This document shows positions 8,591 through 17,669 of a stretch of 64,000 bases of DNA, one piece after another. The notes under the pieces are model-generated. The model made no database searches, had not been told where the DNA came from, and saw nothing but the letters and a program-made list of their open reading frames with translations. Positions within the stretch are counted from its first letter, which is position 1. The number at the start of each line of letters is the position of its first letter. The translations under genes and the position numbers were made by a program. The stretch comes from Gemmatimonadota bacterium (GTDB lineage Bacteria; Latescibacterota; UBA2968; GCA-2709665), in NCBI GenBank assembly GCA_028873695.1, contig JAPPNU010000017.1:1-64000 (forward strand). The letters are read 5' to 3'.

Positions 8591-11500
8591 CTCTCAACAG
8601 ACACAAAATAAGAACGCATCTGCAGAAATTCGACCTCCGTACGCTCTTCACTGAGGAGTTGGGCTGGGACCACGGAGGCGCCGATACCGTCATTGACGTT
8701 GGTGAGCAGTCGTTCGCCCTCGATGCCGTTGCCCACAAGCGAGGTATGGTCGCCTACCAGTTCGTCGCCGACTCCGAGACGACGTTTCCCGAACATGCGA
8801 CTCGACGGAAAATCGAAAAAGCCGTCGCGAAGCAAGTCCGCGAACACATCATCGTATATGGAACCCACGACCTGACCGAACAATCATGGCAGTGGGTGAA
8901 GAGGGAACCCGGGCACCCCGACCGGCACCGGTCGGAGTCTTTTCGCAAGGAGGATACAGGAGAGCGTCTGATCCAGAAGCTGCAGAATCTCGTCTTTACG
9001 CTGGACGAGGAGGAGAACCTGACGATCGTCGACGTTTCCGGTCGGGTTCGCGCTGCCTTTGACGTGGAGAAGGTCACAAAACGGTTCTACGACCGGTTCA
9101 AGAAGGAACATGGGAACTTTCTTGGTTTCATCGAGGGGATCGAAAACCTGGCGGACCGGGAATGGTACGCCTCGCTGATGTTGAACCGGATGATGTTCAT
9201 CTACTTTATACAGAAACGAGGGTTCCTCGACAACAACACCGAATACCTCCGCGACCGTCTCGAAAAAGTTCGCCAGCAATATGGCAATGGGCGATTCAAC
9301 AGATTCTACCGGCTTTTTCTTTTGAGATTGTTCCACGAAGGGCTGGGTCAGCCGGAGGCAAATCGCTCTCGGGAATTGGCGACGCTCCTTGGCAACGTGC
9401 CTTTTCTAAACGGCGGCCTGTTCGACGTGCACGATCTGGAACAAGACAATCCGCATATCAAGATCCCCGATGAAGCGTTCGAGAGAATCTTCGACTTCTT
9501 CGATGCTTATACCTGGCACCTGGACGATCGGCCGCTACGCAATGACAACGAAATCAACCCTGACGTGCTCGGCTACATCTTTGAGAAATACATCAACCAG
9601 AAGCAGATGGGGGCTTACTACACCAAAGAGGATATCACCGGATACATCAGCCGCAACACCGTCATCCCGTTCCTGTTCGACCGCGCAAAGAAAGAGTGCC
9701 CCATTGCGTTTCGAGCGGAGGGCGGCGTGTGGGCACTGTTGAAGGACGAACCGGATCGGTACTTCTACGAGGCGGTCTGTCACGGGATCACGTACGATAT
9801 AAAAGGAGGCGAAGCTCTCGCGGAAAAGCGTCAACTACCGCCGGAGATTGCAGCCGGACTCAACGACGTCTCAATGCGCGACGGATGGAATGAACCGGCG
9901 TCGCCCGACTATGCCCTGCCAACGGAAACCTGGCGCGAGCACGTCGCCCGCCGCCGGCACTACGAGGAGATATATGACAAACTCGACGCGGGTGAGGTCA
10001 CGGCGATCAACGACCTGATCACGTACAACCTGGACATCGAAAAATTCGCACAGGATGTCATCGCTGGCAGCGAGGGCCCTGAACTGGTGCGCGCGTTCTG
10101 GAAGGCCATTATTGGAGTCTCGGTACTTGATCCCACCTGCGGCTCAGGCGCCTTCCTCTTCGCGGCACTCAATATCCTGGAGCCCATCTACACCGCGTGT
10201 CTTGAAGCGATGCGAGGACTTCTGGAAGATCTACAGCGATCGAAACGAAAGCACCGTCCGGAAAAAATGGGCGATTTTCGCAAGATTCTGCAACAGGTCG
10301 AGTCACATCCCAGTGAACGATATTTCATTCTAAAGTCCATCATTATCAACAATCTCTATGGTGTGGACATTATGGAAGAGGCCGTCGAAATCTGCAAGCT
10401 GCGCCTCTTCCTGAAACTCGTTGCACAACTGGAAACCGTCGAACAAATCGAGCCCCTGCCCGACATCGATTTCAACATCCGTGCAGGAAACACTCTGGTT
10501 GGCTTTACGTCTCTCGACGATGTGAGACGGGCTGTACGAGGCGATTTGTTTAAGTTACAATCGCTTCCCGACATTGAAGAACGCGCCGAATTGGCGGATC
10601 GCGCCTTTCGTTTGTTTCAGGAAATGCAGACCGAGCGAGAAATGGATGCGAGCGCATTCGCCAAAGCAAAGCTTGATTTGAGAGGACGACTTGATGATCT
10701 CCGCGACCAATTGGACCGATATCTGGCGGGCGAATACGGCGTGAAGGACAGCGACACGGCTGCTTACGAGAAATGGCTCACAGGCCACGAACCATTCCAT
10801 TGGTTCGTGGAGTTTTATGGAATCATACAAAGAGGTGGGTTTGACGTGATTGTTGGCAACCCGCCGTACGTTGAATATCGTGCCGTGAAGAACACATATC
10901 AGGTTGACGGATACGAAACTTTAAGTTGCAATAACTTGTACGCCTTTGTGGTAGAGCGGAACGACACACTTGGCACTCGTTTTGGCAGAAGCGGAATGAT
11001 CCTTCCGCACTCTGCGATCTGCACCGACCGCATGTCGCCTGTACAGGACCTCTTGGTTGGACAAAACGTGACGACCTGGGTTTCCAGTTACGACATTCGT
11101 CCTGCACAGCTATTCATGGGGGTTGACCAACGGCTCGCCATATACATTACCTCCGAGAGTGGCAATTCTGCGGGAAGCGTGTTTTCGTCTCGTTATCATC
11201 GCTGGCACGAATCGGTTCGCAATACGTTACTTTATTGCGTCGAGTACGTGAGGATTCAAGAGAAACTTGCAATGCAGTCGGTACCGAAAATTCACGTTAG
11301 TACCGAGGGGCAGGTGATGAAGAAGCTGATCCCCAACCAGACGTTACGTGCCGGAATGTTGAAGGAGTTCCGAAGAGACTCCGGACGGGTGTATTTTCAT
11401 AACGCTCCGCGTTACTGGGTACGTGCGATGGACTTTGCGCCGTATTTCCGGAATGACAGAGACGGGGTACATATTTCGACTCAGGTCAAATCACTAATTC

Positions 11501-11889
11501 TGTCATCAAAGAACGATGCGCCGGTTTCAGTAGCGGCGCTTAACAGTTCACTATTCTATTGGTGGTTCTTGATTCTTTCGGACTGCAGACATCTGAATCT
11601 GCGTGAAATAGAAAATTTCCCGTTGGGTCTTGACCACATGCGCGAGACCACACGGAGCAGGCTCTGTAAGCTGAGCAACCAGCTGATGGCGAACTTCCAT
11701 CGGTACAAGGTGCGAAAGGAAACCAGGTACCAGACGACAGGTACGGTAGTCTATGACGAATTCAATCAGAAACCGTCAAAGCCGGTAGTCGACGAAATAG
11801 ACCGAGCCCTGGCAAGCCACTATGGGTTTTCGGGTGAGGAGTTGGACTTTATCATCAACTACGATATCAAATATCGCATGGGGCGGTAA
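8587..11889 (+). CDS. Eco57I-type N6-adenine DNA methyltransferase
   Basis: About 1100 residues. The probable start, ATG 8587 (MALNRHKIRTHLQKFDL), sits inside the last unit of a repeat arm; ATG 8551 would add 12 repeat-derived residues. The N-terminal ~500 residues contain a helical region ending in LGYIFEKYI, QMGAYYTKEDITGYI and NTVIPFLFDRA, common in large class I methylases of type IIG and helicase-methylase systems. SAM motif I, LDPTCGSGAFLFAAL, is at about 514, and the catalytic motif IV, IVGNPPYVEY, at about 755. A target-recognition-like C-terminus follows. I saw no PD-(D/E)XK nuclease triad at the N-terminus, but this is by eye. It probably modifies host DNA as the self-marking arm of the system that includes the upstream PLD-helicase. 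Confidence 0.85.
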   Translation: MALNRHKIRTHLQKFDLRTLFTEELGWDHGGADTVIDVGEQSFALDAVAHKRGMVAYQFVADSETTFPEHATRRKIEKAVAKQVREHIIVYGTHDLTEQSWQWVKREPGHPDRHRSESFRKEDTGERLIQKLQNLVFTLDEEENLTIVDVSGRVRAAFDVEKVTKRFYDRFKKEHGNFLGFIEGIENLADREWYASLMLNRMMFIYFIQKRGFLDNNTEYLRDRLEKVRQQYGNGRFNRFYRLFLLRLFHEGLGQPEANRSRELATLLGNVPFLNGGLFDVHDLEQDNPHIKIPDEAFERIFDFFDAYTWHLDDRPLRNDNEINPDVLGYIFEKYINQKQMGAYYTKEDITGYISRNTVIPFLFDRAKKECPIAFRAEGGVWALLKDEPDRYFYEAVCHGITYDIKGGEALAEKRQLPPEIAAGLNDVSMRDGWNEPASPDYALPTETWREHVARRRHYEEIYDKLDAGEVTAINDLITYNLDIEKFAQDVIAGSEGPELVRAFWKAIIGVSVLDPTCGSGAFLFAALNILEPIYTACLEAMRGLLEDLQRSKRKHRPEKMGDFRKILQQVESHPSERYFILKSIIINNLYGVDIMEEAVEICKLRLFLKLVAQLETVEQIEPLPDIDFNIRAGNTLVGFTSLDDVRRAVRGDLFKLQSLPDIEERAELADRAFRLFQEMQTEREMDASAFAKAKLDLRGRLDDLRDQLDRYLAGEYGVKDSDTAAYEKWLTGHEPFHWFVEFYGIIQRGGFDVIVGNPPYVEYRAVKNTYQVDGYETLSCNNLYAFVVERNDTLGTRFGRSGMILPHSAICTDRMSPVQDLLVGQNVTTWVSSYDIRPAQLFMGVDQRLAIYITSESGNSAGSVFSSRYHRWHESVRNTLLYCVEYVRIQEKLAMQSVPKIHVSTEGQVMKKLIPNQTLRAGMLKEFRRDSGRVYFHNAPRYWVRAMDFAPYFRNDRDGVHISTQVKSLILSSKNDAPVSVAALNSSLFYWWFLILSDCRHLNLREIENFPLGLDHMRETTRSRLCKLSNQLMANFHRYKVRKETRYQTTGTVVYDEFNQKPSKPVVDEIDRALASHYGFSGEELDFIINYDIKYRMGR

Positions 11890-11918
11890 CTTTGGTAGAG
11901 GTAGTACACGTAACCGAC

Positions 11919-12185
11919 ATGGATGGCGAATCGCCAGTATTGAAATTCTCTGATCATGCGACCGAAATGATGGCTAAAAGAGCGATTACTATTGCGTGGA
12001 TAGAACAAGCAGTGTCCGAACCAGAGCTTCGGTTGTCCGATCCAAATGATCCCGAAATAGAGCTTTTTTATCGACGAATACCTGAGAATGGTAACCGCGT
12101 ACTACGCGTAGCGATAAATACCTGCGGTAAACCTTGGCAAGTTGTGACCACATTCTTCGACCGCGGTATGAGAGGGAAATTATGA
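11919..12185 (+). CDS. DUF4258 domain protein, toxin-like
   Basis: About 88 residues from ATG 11919; a TTG at 11892, three bases after the methylase stop, would add nine residues. LKFSDHATEMMAKRAITIAWIEQAV is the characteristic DUF4258 opening (a 'F-x-x-HA...RxI' helix pair), followed by DPEIELFYRRI, RVLRVAIN and VVTTFFDRGM. DUF4258 proteins resemble RelE/MqsR-fold toxins and are usually followed by a DUF2283 antitoxin-like gene. That is the case here: the next ATG overlaps this stop codon (ATGA at 12182-12185), but the DUF2283 domain is fused to a giant protein. Confidence 0.75.
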   Translation: MDGESPVLKFSDHATEMMAKRAITIAWIEQAVSEPELRLSDPNDPEIELFYRRIPENGNRVLRVAINTCGKPWQVVTTFFDRGMRGKL

Positions 12186-15100
12186 AACCTCATGTTGACA
12201 AGAATGCTGACGCGCTCTACCTGCGCCTCGATGACTCTAACATTGTCGAATCTGAAGAGGTATCACCGGGTGTCGTGCTCGACTACAATGAAGCCGATGA
12301 GGTGGCAGGTATCGAATTCCTGTATCTCTCGAAACGGTCGCCCAATATGGACGATGTTGATGTGTTGGACACACAAACTAAGCCGCTGTCACTCGGCCCT
12401 ATGCAGCGCGCAGTGTTGGATGCGCTGAGGTCGGTGGAAAACAAAGAATACCGCCTCGGTGATTGGTACCTGGGGGCGCTTTATGCCTTGAAGAACCATA
12501 ATAATCCAGACCGAATCTCTCAGGCCGCTCAGTCTTTGAGAGAGTTGATGGAGAAACTGCCTCGGATCGTGCGTGCGGGCGATGTACATATCTATACGCC
12601 TAACTTCCAGGAAATGAGACGAGAGATATTCGCGCGACTTGTCGATGATAAGATTCGATACGAGGAAGCATGGAGAGAAAAAGCAATTGACGCTAAACTC
12701 GAAAAGACAATAACAAAGACCTATCGATATATGGAGTTGAATCAACAGCCGACCCGAAAGGAACAGATACAGATCGCGATAAGAGAAATTGACCCGATGG
12801 CGGATCAAATGGGAGTTGATATCCAGAATCGGAAGCGCGATGCGTTTCACAGTCTGTGGAACCAATTGGAGAGGTTTTCGCATCATCAGATAAACAATGA
12901 CGTAGATCAGCAGAAGTTTACGGTTCATCTTGCAGCGCTTGAACAGATGGTCTATGACCTATTGGCACCTATAACTGCTCAAGATCAGGACGAGATCCAG
13001 ACAATCTTGAATCAGCCAGAACATTCGGAAGCCGACGCTGTAACTCTGTATAAGCTAATATCCAGAAGGGGCGCCAATTATGTTTACTTCTTTACGCATG
13101 CGGCGGACCCCTATTGGATTCCGCATTTAAAAAACAAGGGCTTCTTCAGGAATCCCCCAAGCGCCGAATATTCTTCCGATGGTTACGTCCATCTACCGTT
13201 CTGGCATGAGATTCAGTATCTAAATAGAGTGTGCGAGGCGGCTCCTGAGGAGGTACTCCAACTGGTTCAGGAACTACCAGCCGTGGATAATCCGAGAGTC
13301 TACGAGAGTATCCTGGAAATCGCATTGAAACTCGAAGGCGTGCGGTCTGCGAAACTCAAACCGAAGATGCTCGAGTACGCCAGCTTGGAACACCAGTTTT
13401 TTCCGTTTCAATTTCCCAAACTCATGGCACATTGGACTGCCAATCGTCAAACAAAAGCCGCATTGAAACTGGCGAATTTACTAGTCCAGTTTGTCCCTGA
13501 CCCCAGAGCGGAAGAAAAGCAAAAACAAGAAAGACAGTTGAATGTGGATGGGATTTCCACTGATGAGGATGAGTTTGCCTCAATGATGACCATATTAAGA
13601 CCCTTACCACGATTCAACGAAAACTATCAGGAAATCTTGGACGAAGGCGTTCGTCCATTGGCTGAAAAAGAACCCTATAACGTCGCCCTTCTATTGATCG
13701 ATGCGACGTCGAATATGATTCGTCTAGGGATGCATCAGGACGAGCTTGAAAGTGGTAGGAGCTCTGACTATTCCGACATATGGTGTCCGCGACTCAAAGA
13801 TCCAAAACGCGAACATCCAGACCCAGACGAGTCACTCGTTCATACGCTTACTCATGCCTGCGAAAAGGTCTATGAACTAGAAATCGAGTCAACTGAAGAC
13901 CTTGACAACGCCTTAAGGAACGAACGCTGGGAGGTTTTCAAGCGGCTAAGGCAACATCTGTATGCCTTACACCCCAACCAGCAAACTAGGCCGTGGATTC
14001 GGGAGTTGATCCTTCAACATCGTGACTACGGGAGATCGGAACACCGTTATGAGTTTCAACGGATGATACGGCTGGCTTGTGAACATATCGGCCAGGAGTT
14101 GCTGACGGTGGACGAGCGCAGCCAGATATTCGATGCAATTCTAAACGGTCCTCCAGAGGAAGATTTCCGTGAACGGATGGGTGACCAATTCACGAAGACT
14201 GAATTCGAGCGTCGAAAAAAACGCTTTCATCGTCGGCAACTCAGGCCGTTTGCGCCAGTCCTATTTGGAAAGTACCTGGACGACTTCAAGCGACTTGTAG
14301 CAGATGACGACGAGGATGAAATCACGGACGCAAGCTACCCGCCCGATAGCCAGTCCAAAGGTGGATGGGTTTCCACTCGCAGCCCCGTGTCGTCAGAAGA
14401 GCTGATGAATCTTTCAGATGGGGAGTTACTCGACTACATCAACGAATGGCAGGATGAGCATTGGGACACGAATGATGGAGCCACAGAGATTAATGTCGGA
14501 GCATTGGCCGGAGCATTTCAAACGGTCTTCAAGGATTCGATCATCCCTTGTTCGGAACGGCTGAACTTCTGGATTACAAATCGTGACAGAATACAGAGGG
14601 CCATTTACGTGCGTATGATTGTCGACGCAATGCGGGATGATGTGGCCGGGAGGAACTTTGTTAGGTTTGTACAATGGTTAGAATTCTGCGAGTGGGTACT
14701 CTCCCATGAGGATCCGCAAAACGAGGAGGCCGACACATTCGGACGTACCGGAGACGAATCCAGTGAATCTCCCAACTGGCGTCATTCTCGTCGAGCGGTG
14801 TGTGACTTTGTCGAAGCCTGTATCAAGCTGGATGTTGATTTGCCACTTTCTTTCCGTGGACAACTGGGCAAGCTACTTGAAATGCTTTGTACGCAATACG
14901 ATTGGCGTCTGGATAATGCCAACCCGGTACACCTGAACCGTGACGATCAACTTGCCGAAGCGATAAACACGACCCGTGGCAGTGCAGTGGAAAATCTCGT
15001 TAAATTCGGACTCTGGGTGCTCCGACACGATGATGAAGCGGATGTACCTGAGGTTACGGCGATCCTTGAACAGAGACTGGGTGCCGAATCCAAGTATCCA

Positions 15101-15988
15101 TTTACGCTTCCCGAGTACGCCGTCCTGGGTATGCGATTCGGCTGTCTGTTCCAGCTGGACGCACAGTGGGCGGTATCCCGTAAGTCGCGATTGTTTCCCC
15201 GGCATGACATGAAATCGTGGCGAGTGGCATTTGGCTATTTCATGCGTTACAACCGTCCTTGCAGCCCAATATTCGATAAACTGCGCGGCGATTTCGAATT
15301 TGCGCTGGATCATTTGGGGTCGCTGGGAAAGCAAAAGGGAATCGGATGGGAGTTAACCGTAAAGCTAGGTCAACATTTGTTTACCTACTATTTGTGGGAC
15401 GTATATCCGCTTAACGGAGACCAGAGCCTGCTGGAACGTTATTACCTGAAAACCGACGGTGTACGGAAACATTGGGCGACGTTGTTCAATTATGTCGGGA
15501 ATTCATTGCGAAATACTGGAGAGCAGCTTGAAACGGGTTTAAAGCAGAGGATCGTTGTTTTCTTCGAGTCGCGATTGAAAGTCGGGGACCCGATGGAACT
15601 TCGAGAGTTTGCCACGTGGTTGAAAGCCGAGTGCCTGGATGCCGAATGGCGTCTGGATGCCTTGTCGGAGGTTTTGGACGTAGACGGAATCCTTGACGAA
15701 ACCGGTACTCTTGAGGAGGGGCGAGTTGAACACCCCAGAACATGGTTAGGCTACGAGGTTACCGGGGCGATGCCAACGTTGCTTCCAAAGCATACTACTC
15801 GGGTGGTGGCATGCTTTGCCAAGCTGACCGACGCGCTACCAACGAATGGCAGATTCTACATCCCCACAAGCGACGCAAAGACCATCCTGAAATCTGGTTT
15901 AGAACACGCCGACGAAAGCGTTCGTGAAGACGCACGACAGGCGAGGGAGAATCTCCTACGTAGGGGCTATTTCAGTGTATTAGACTGA
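12182..15988 (+). CDS. DUF2283 domain fused to a very large helical protein
   Basis: 1268 residues from ATG 12182, overlapping the DUF4258 stop. Residues 1-60 are a DUF2283 domain (DKNADALYLRLDD, EEVSPGVVLDYNEADEV, GIEFLYLSKRS). From about 75 the protein becomes a long, largely alpha-helical, soluble sequence that I do not recognise. Its first part, LGDWYLGALYALKNHNNPDRISQAAQSLRELMEKLPR in pieces, resembles an N-terminal helical segment seen in some large hypothetical defence proteins (recollection, not checked). No Walker motifs, membrane segments or nuclease triads are evident. Two acidic patches lie near residues 460 and 715. It closes a methylase-DUF4258 run, so it may be the effector or a sensor of the helicase-methylase system, with DUF2283 as a docking or neutralising domain. 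Confidence 0.65.
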   Translation: MKPHVDKNADALYLRLDDSNIVESEEVSPGVVLDYNEADEVAGIEFLYLSKRSPNMDDVDVLDTQTKPLSLGPMQRAVLDALRSVENKEYRLGDWYLGALYALKNHNNPDRISQAAQSLRELMEKLPRIVRAGDVHIYTPNFQEMRREIFARLVDDKIRYEEAWREKAIDAKLEKTITKTYRYMELNQQPTRKEQIQIAIREIDPMADQMGVDIQNRKRDAFHSLWNQLERFSHHQINNDVDQQKFTVHLAALEQMVYDLLAPITAQDQDEIQTILNQPEHSEADAVTLYKLISRRGANYVYFFTHAADPYWIPHLKNKGFFRNPPSAEYSSDGYVHLPFWHEIQYLNRVCEAAPEEVLQLVQELPAVDNPRVYESILEIALKLEGVRSAKLKPKMLEYASLEHQFFPFQFPKLMAHWTANRQTKAALKLANLLVQFVPDPRAEEKQKQERQLNVDGISTDEDEFASMMTILRPLPRFNENYQEILDEGVRPLAEKEPYNVALLLIDATSNMIRLGMHQDELESGRSSDYSDIWCPRLKDPKREHPDPDESLVHTLTHACEKVYELEIESTEDLDNALRNERWEVFKRLRQHLYALHPNQQTRPWIRELILQHRDYGRSEHRYEFQRMIRLACEHIGQELLTVDERSQIFDAILNGPPEEDFRERMGDQFTKTEFERRKKRFHRRQLRPFAPVLFGKYLDDFKRLVADDDEDEITDASYPPDSQSKGGWVSTRSPVSSEELMNLSDGELLDYINEWQDEHWDTNDGATEINVGALAGAFQTVFKDSIIPCSERLNFWITNRDRIQRAIYVRMIVDAMRDDVAGRNFVRFVQWLEFCEWVLSHEDPQNEEADTFGRTGDESSESPNWRHSRRAVCDFVEACIKLDVDLPLSFRGQLGKLLEMLCTQYDWRLDNANPVHLNRDDQLAEAINTTRGSAVENLVKFGLWVLRHDDEADVPEVTAILEQRLGAESKYPFTLPEYAVLGMRFGCLFQLDAQWAVSRKSRLFPRHDMKSWRVAFGYFMRYNRPCSPIFDKLRGDFEFALDHLGSLGKQKGIGWELTVKLGQHLFTYYLWDVYPLNGDQSLLERYYLKTDGVRKHWATLFNYVGNSLRNTGEQLETGLKQRIVVFFESRLKVGDPMELREFATWLKAECLDAEWRLDALSEVLDVDGILDETGTLEEGRVEHPRTWLGYEVTGAMPTLLPKHTTRVVACFAKLTDALPTNGRFYIPTSDAKTILKSGLEHADESVREDARQARENLLRRGYFSVLD

Positions 15989-16041
15989 GTATTCTCAGCG
16001 AGCATGCGAGACGGCGCTCCAACTCGAGATATGAGGCGGCG

Positions 16042-16257
16042 ATGGTGAAGATTTATTACGATCGTGACGTGGATGCCCTTTACATCAGCCTAACGGAAAC
16101 AACGGTGACGACGGACATCGTTGAGGAAGGCATTGCGCTGGACTACGATGAAGCCGGCCAGATCGCGGGCGTTGAGATTCTCGACGCAGGGAAGCGGTTG
16201 GATGAACTACGAATGACGCAAATAGACGCGAAATCACACCTGTCCAAAATCGTCTGA
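16042..16257 (+). CDS. DUF2283 protein with C-terminus replaced by repeat sequence
   Basis: 71 residues from ATG 16042. Residues 1-53 are a clean DUF2283 domain (MVKIYYDRDVDALYISL, EEGIALDYDEAGQIAGVEI, DAGKR), a beta-rich antitoxin-like fold. After DAGKRLDE the sequence runs into the GAACTACGAATGACGC repeat arm at 16203, so the last ~18 residues (RMTQIDAKSHLSKIV) are repeat-encoded. No DUF4258 partner lies directly upstream; the preceding gene ends 54 bases earlier. It could be an orphan antitoxin or a second copy of the domain fused in the neighbouring giant protein. Confidence 0.75.
   Translation: MVKIYYDRDVDALYISLTETTVTTDIVEEGIALDYDEAGQIAGVEILDAGKRLDELRMTQIDAKSHLSKIV
16199..16240 (+). repeat. 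left repeat arm of second GxxExxY cassette
   Basis: GAACTACGAATGACGC then GACGCGAAATCACACC and the CTGTCCAAAA end motif. It matches the left arm at 7956-8027 and lies inside the 3' end of the DUF2283 gene. Confidence 0.6.
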
Positions 16258-16320
16258 ACGATGAACACCGCGACCAAATCATCAACGACGTGAAATCAAC
16301 CGGCATGAAACTCGTGCCTA

Positions 16321-17464
16321 CTTGACAAAGAAAGCGAAATAAATTAACTTGTGCTCATAGGGTATCATTCTCAAATCAATGGTGAAGAGGAGACGACCTA
16401 TGAGCCGGCCTGCGGTGTTGATCACAGTGAGTGACGAGGAACGTGAGACGCTGTTGAGTTGGACCCGTTCGGGCAAGGCGCAGCAACGATATGCGCTGCG
16501 CGCCCGGATTGTTCTTTCTGCATCGGAGGGTGTTGCCAACCGCGATATTGCCAGAAGGATGGGAACGCGAGAAGCGACGGTGTGCAAGTGGCGGCGGCGT
16601 TTTCACAGCCTGGGCCTTTCCGGGTTACAAGACAAGCCCCGTTCCGGGAAGCCTGCCAAATATGACGCGTCAACGGAAAAGCGCGTTCTTGCGGCCTTGG
16701 ATGAGCCCCCGCCCAAGGGCTATGGAACCTGGACCGGGCCGTTGCTATCGCAAAAGGTGGGGCTATCGGTCCACTATGTGTGGCAAGTATTGCGCACCCA
16801 CGGGATCTCGTTGGCCAGGCGTCGCAGTTGGTGTATCAGCACCGATCCCGATTTTGCCGCCAAAGCCGCAGCCATCGTGGGGTTGTATCTGGAACCCCCC
16901 GACAACGCGCTGGTGCTGTGCGTCGACGAAAAGCCCGCGATCCAGGCGCTGGAGCGGGTACAGGGGTGGCTCAAGTTGCCGAACGGCAAAGCCGTGACCG
17001 GCTTTAACCACGAATACAAGAGAAACGGCACCTCCACGTTGTTTGCCGCACTGGACGTCGCTACCGGCATGGTCAAGGCCGGTCATTTCAAGAGGCGCAA
17101 ACGACGCCAATTCCTGAGTTTTATGAACGGTCTAGTCGCCGAGTATCCCGACCAGGAACTCCACATCATCCTGGACAACCTCAATACCCATAAACCCAAA
17201 ATCGACCGGTGGTTGCCCCGCCATCCCAACGTCCATTTCTACTACACCCCGACTCACGCGTCCTGGCTCAATCAAATCGAAATCTGGTTCAGCATCCTCT
17301 GGCGAAGCGCCTTACGGGGGGCATCCTTCACCTCGGTTCGGAACCTGCGAACTTCCATCAACCACTTTATCGACGCCTACAACGAGAACGCCCATCCCTT
17401 CGAGTGGAAGGCCACCAAAGTCACTCAGAAAAACCTTGAAGATAAATACTCTAACTTAAACAAC
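16321..17464 (+). mobile_element. IS630-family insertion sequence, apparently complete
   Basis: 1144 bases bounded by TA on both sides (16319-16320 and 17465-17466), the target duplication of the IS630/Tc1 superfamily. The ends are imperfect inverted repeats: left CTTGACAAAGAAAGCG, right (read inward) GTTGTTTAAGTTAGAG. It holds one intact transposase gene whose stop codon uses the right-hand TA. It interrupts a GxxExxY remnant, which fixes its boundaries independently. Confidence 0.75.
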
Positions 17465-17467
17465 TAA
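16400..17467 (+). CDS. IS630-family transposase
   Basis: 355 residues from ATG 16400 (MSRPAVLITVSDEERETLL), chosen because GAGGAG lies seven bases upstream; the in-frame ATG 16379 has no such site. The N-terminus is a paired helix-turn-helix (RDIARRMGTREATVCKWRRRF, in pieces, then a second HTH around KVGLSVHYVWQVLRTHGI). The catalytic DDE domain shows LCVDEKPAIQAL, HIILDNLNTHK and SWLNQIEIWFSIL, giving the D, D and E of the IS630/Tc1 nuclease. It appears intact and full length, so the element may still move. Confidence 0.92.
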   Translation: MSRPAVLITVSDEERETLLSWTRSGKAQQRYALRARIVLSASEGVANRDIARRMGTREATVCKWRRRFHSLGLSGLQDKPRSGKPAKYDASTEKRVLAALDEPPPKGYGTWTGPLLSQKVGLSVHYVWQVLRTHGISLARRRSWCISTDPDFAAKAAAIVGLYLEPPDNALVLCVDEKPAIQALERVQGWLKLPNGKAVTGFNHEYKRNGTSTLFAALDVATGMVKAGHFKRRKRRQFLSFMNGLVAEYPDQELHIILDNLNTHKPKIDRWLPRHPNVHFYYTPTHASWLNQIEIWFSILWRSALRGASFTSVRNLRTSINHFIDAYNENAHPFEWKATKVTQKNLEDKYSNLNN

Positions 17468-17560
17468 GCACTCGGTCAATTTCGGCAATCGTCATAGGCT
17501 GGAATGTGTACGAATCGAAAGCGGACTATGGACCACATCTTTCACCACTTTCTTGCATCT

Positions 17561-17625
17561 TTCGTAGTCTTGTGCCGTTCGCCCTTTTTCGCGCCTTTTC
17601 GCGTTTTTCGTAGTCCAATGACTCT
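17561..17625 (+). repeat. right repeat arm of second GxxExxY cassette
   Basis: Two units, TTCGTAGTCTTGTGCCGTTC near 17561 and TTCGTAGTCCAATGACTC near 17607, separated by TTTTTCGCGCCTTTTCGCG. They match the right arm at 8492-8590 and follow the GxxExxY remnant at the same distance as in the intact cassette. Confidence 0.65.
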
Positions 17626-17669
17626 GATCCGTTTATTGAACGCACGCACCCATAACTTGAGAAGCGACA

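Larger units (their letters stand above)
16250..17535 (+). pseudogene. GxxExxY gene, 3' remnant split by IS630
   Basis: Bases 16253-16320 match the 3' part of the intact GxxExxY gene at 8338-8400 (CTGAACGATGAACA, AAATCATCAAC, GTGAAATCAAC). The match resumes at 17471 (GTCAATTTCGG) and continues to the stop region, corresponding to 8407-8467. The IS630 element 16321-17464 lies exactly between. The 5' three quarters of the gene are missing, so the cassette had already been reduced before or when the insertion sequence arrived. Confidence 0.7.
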
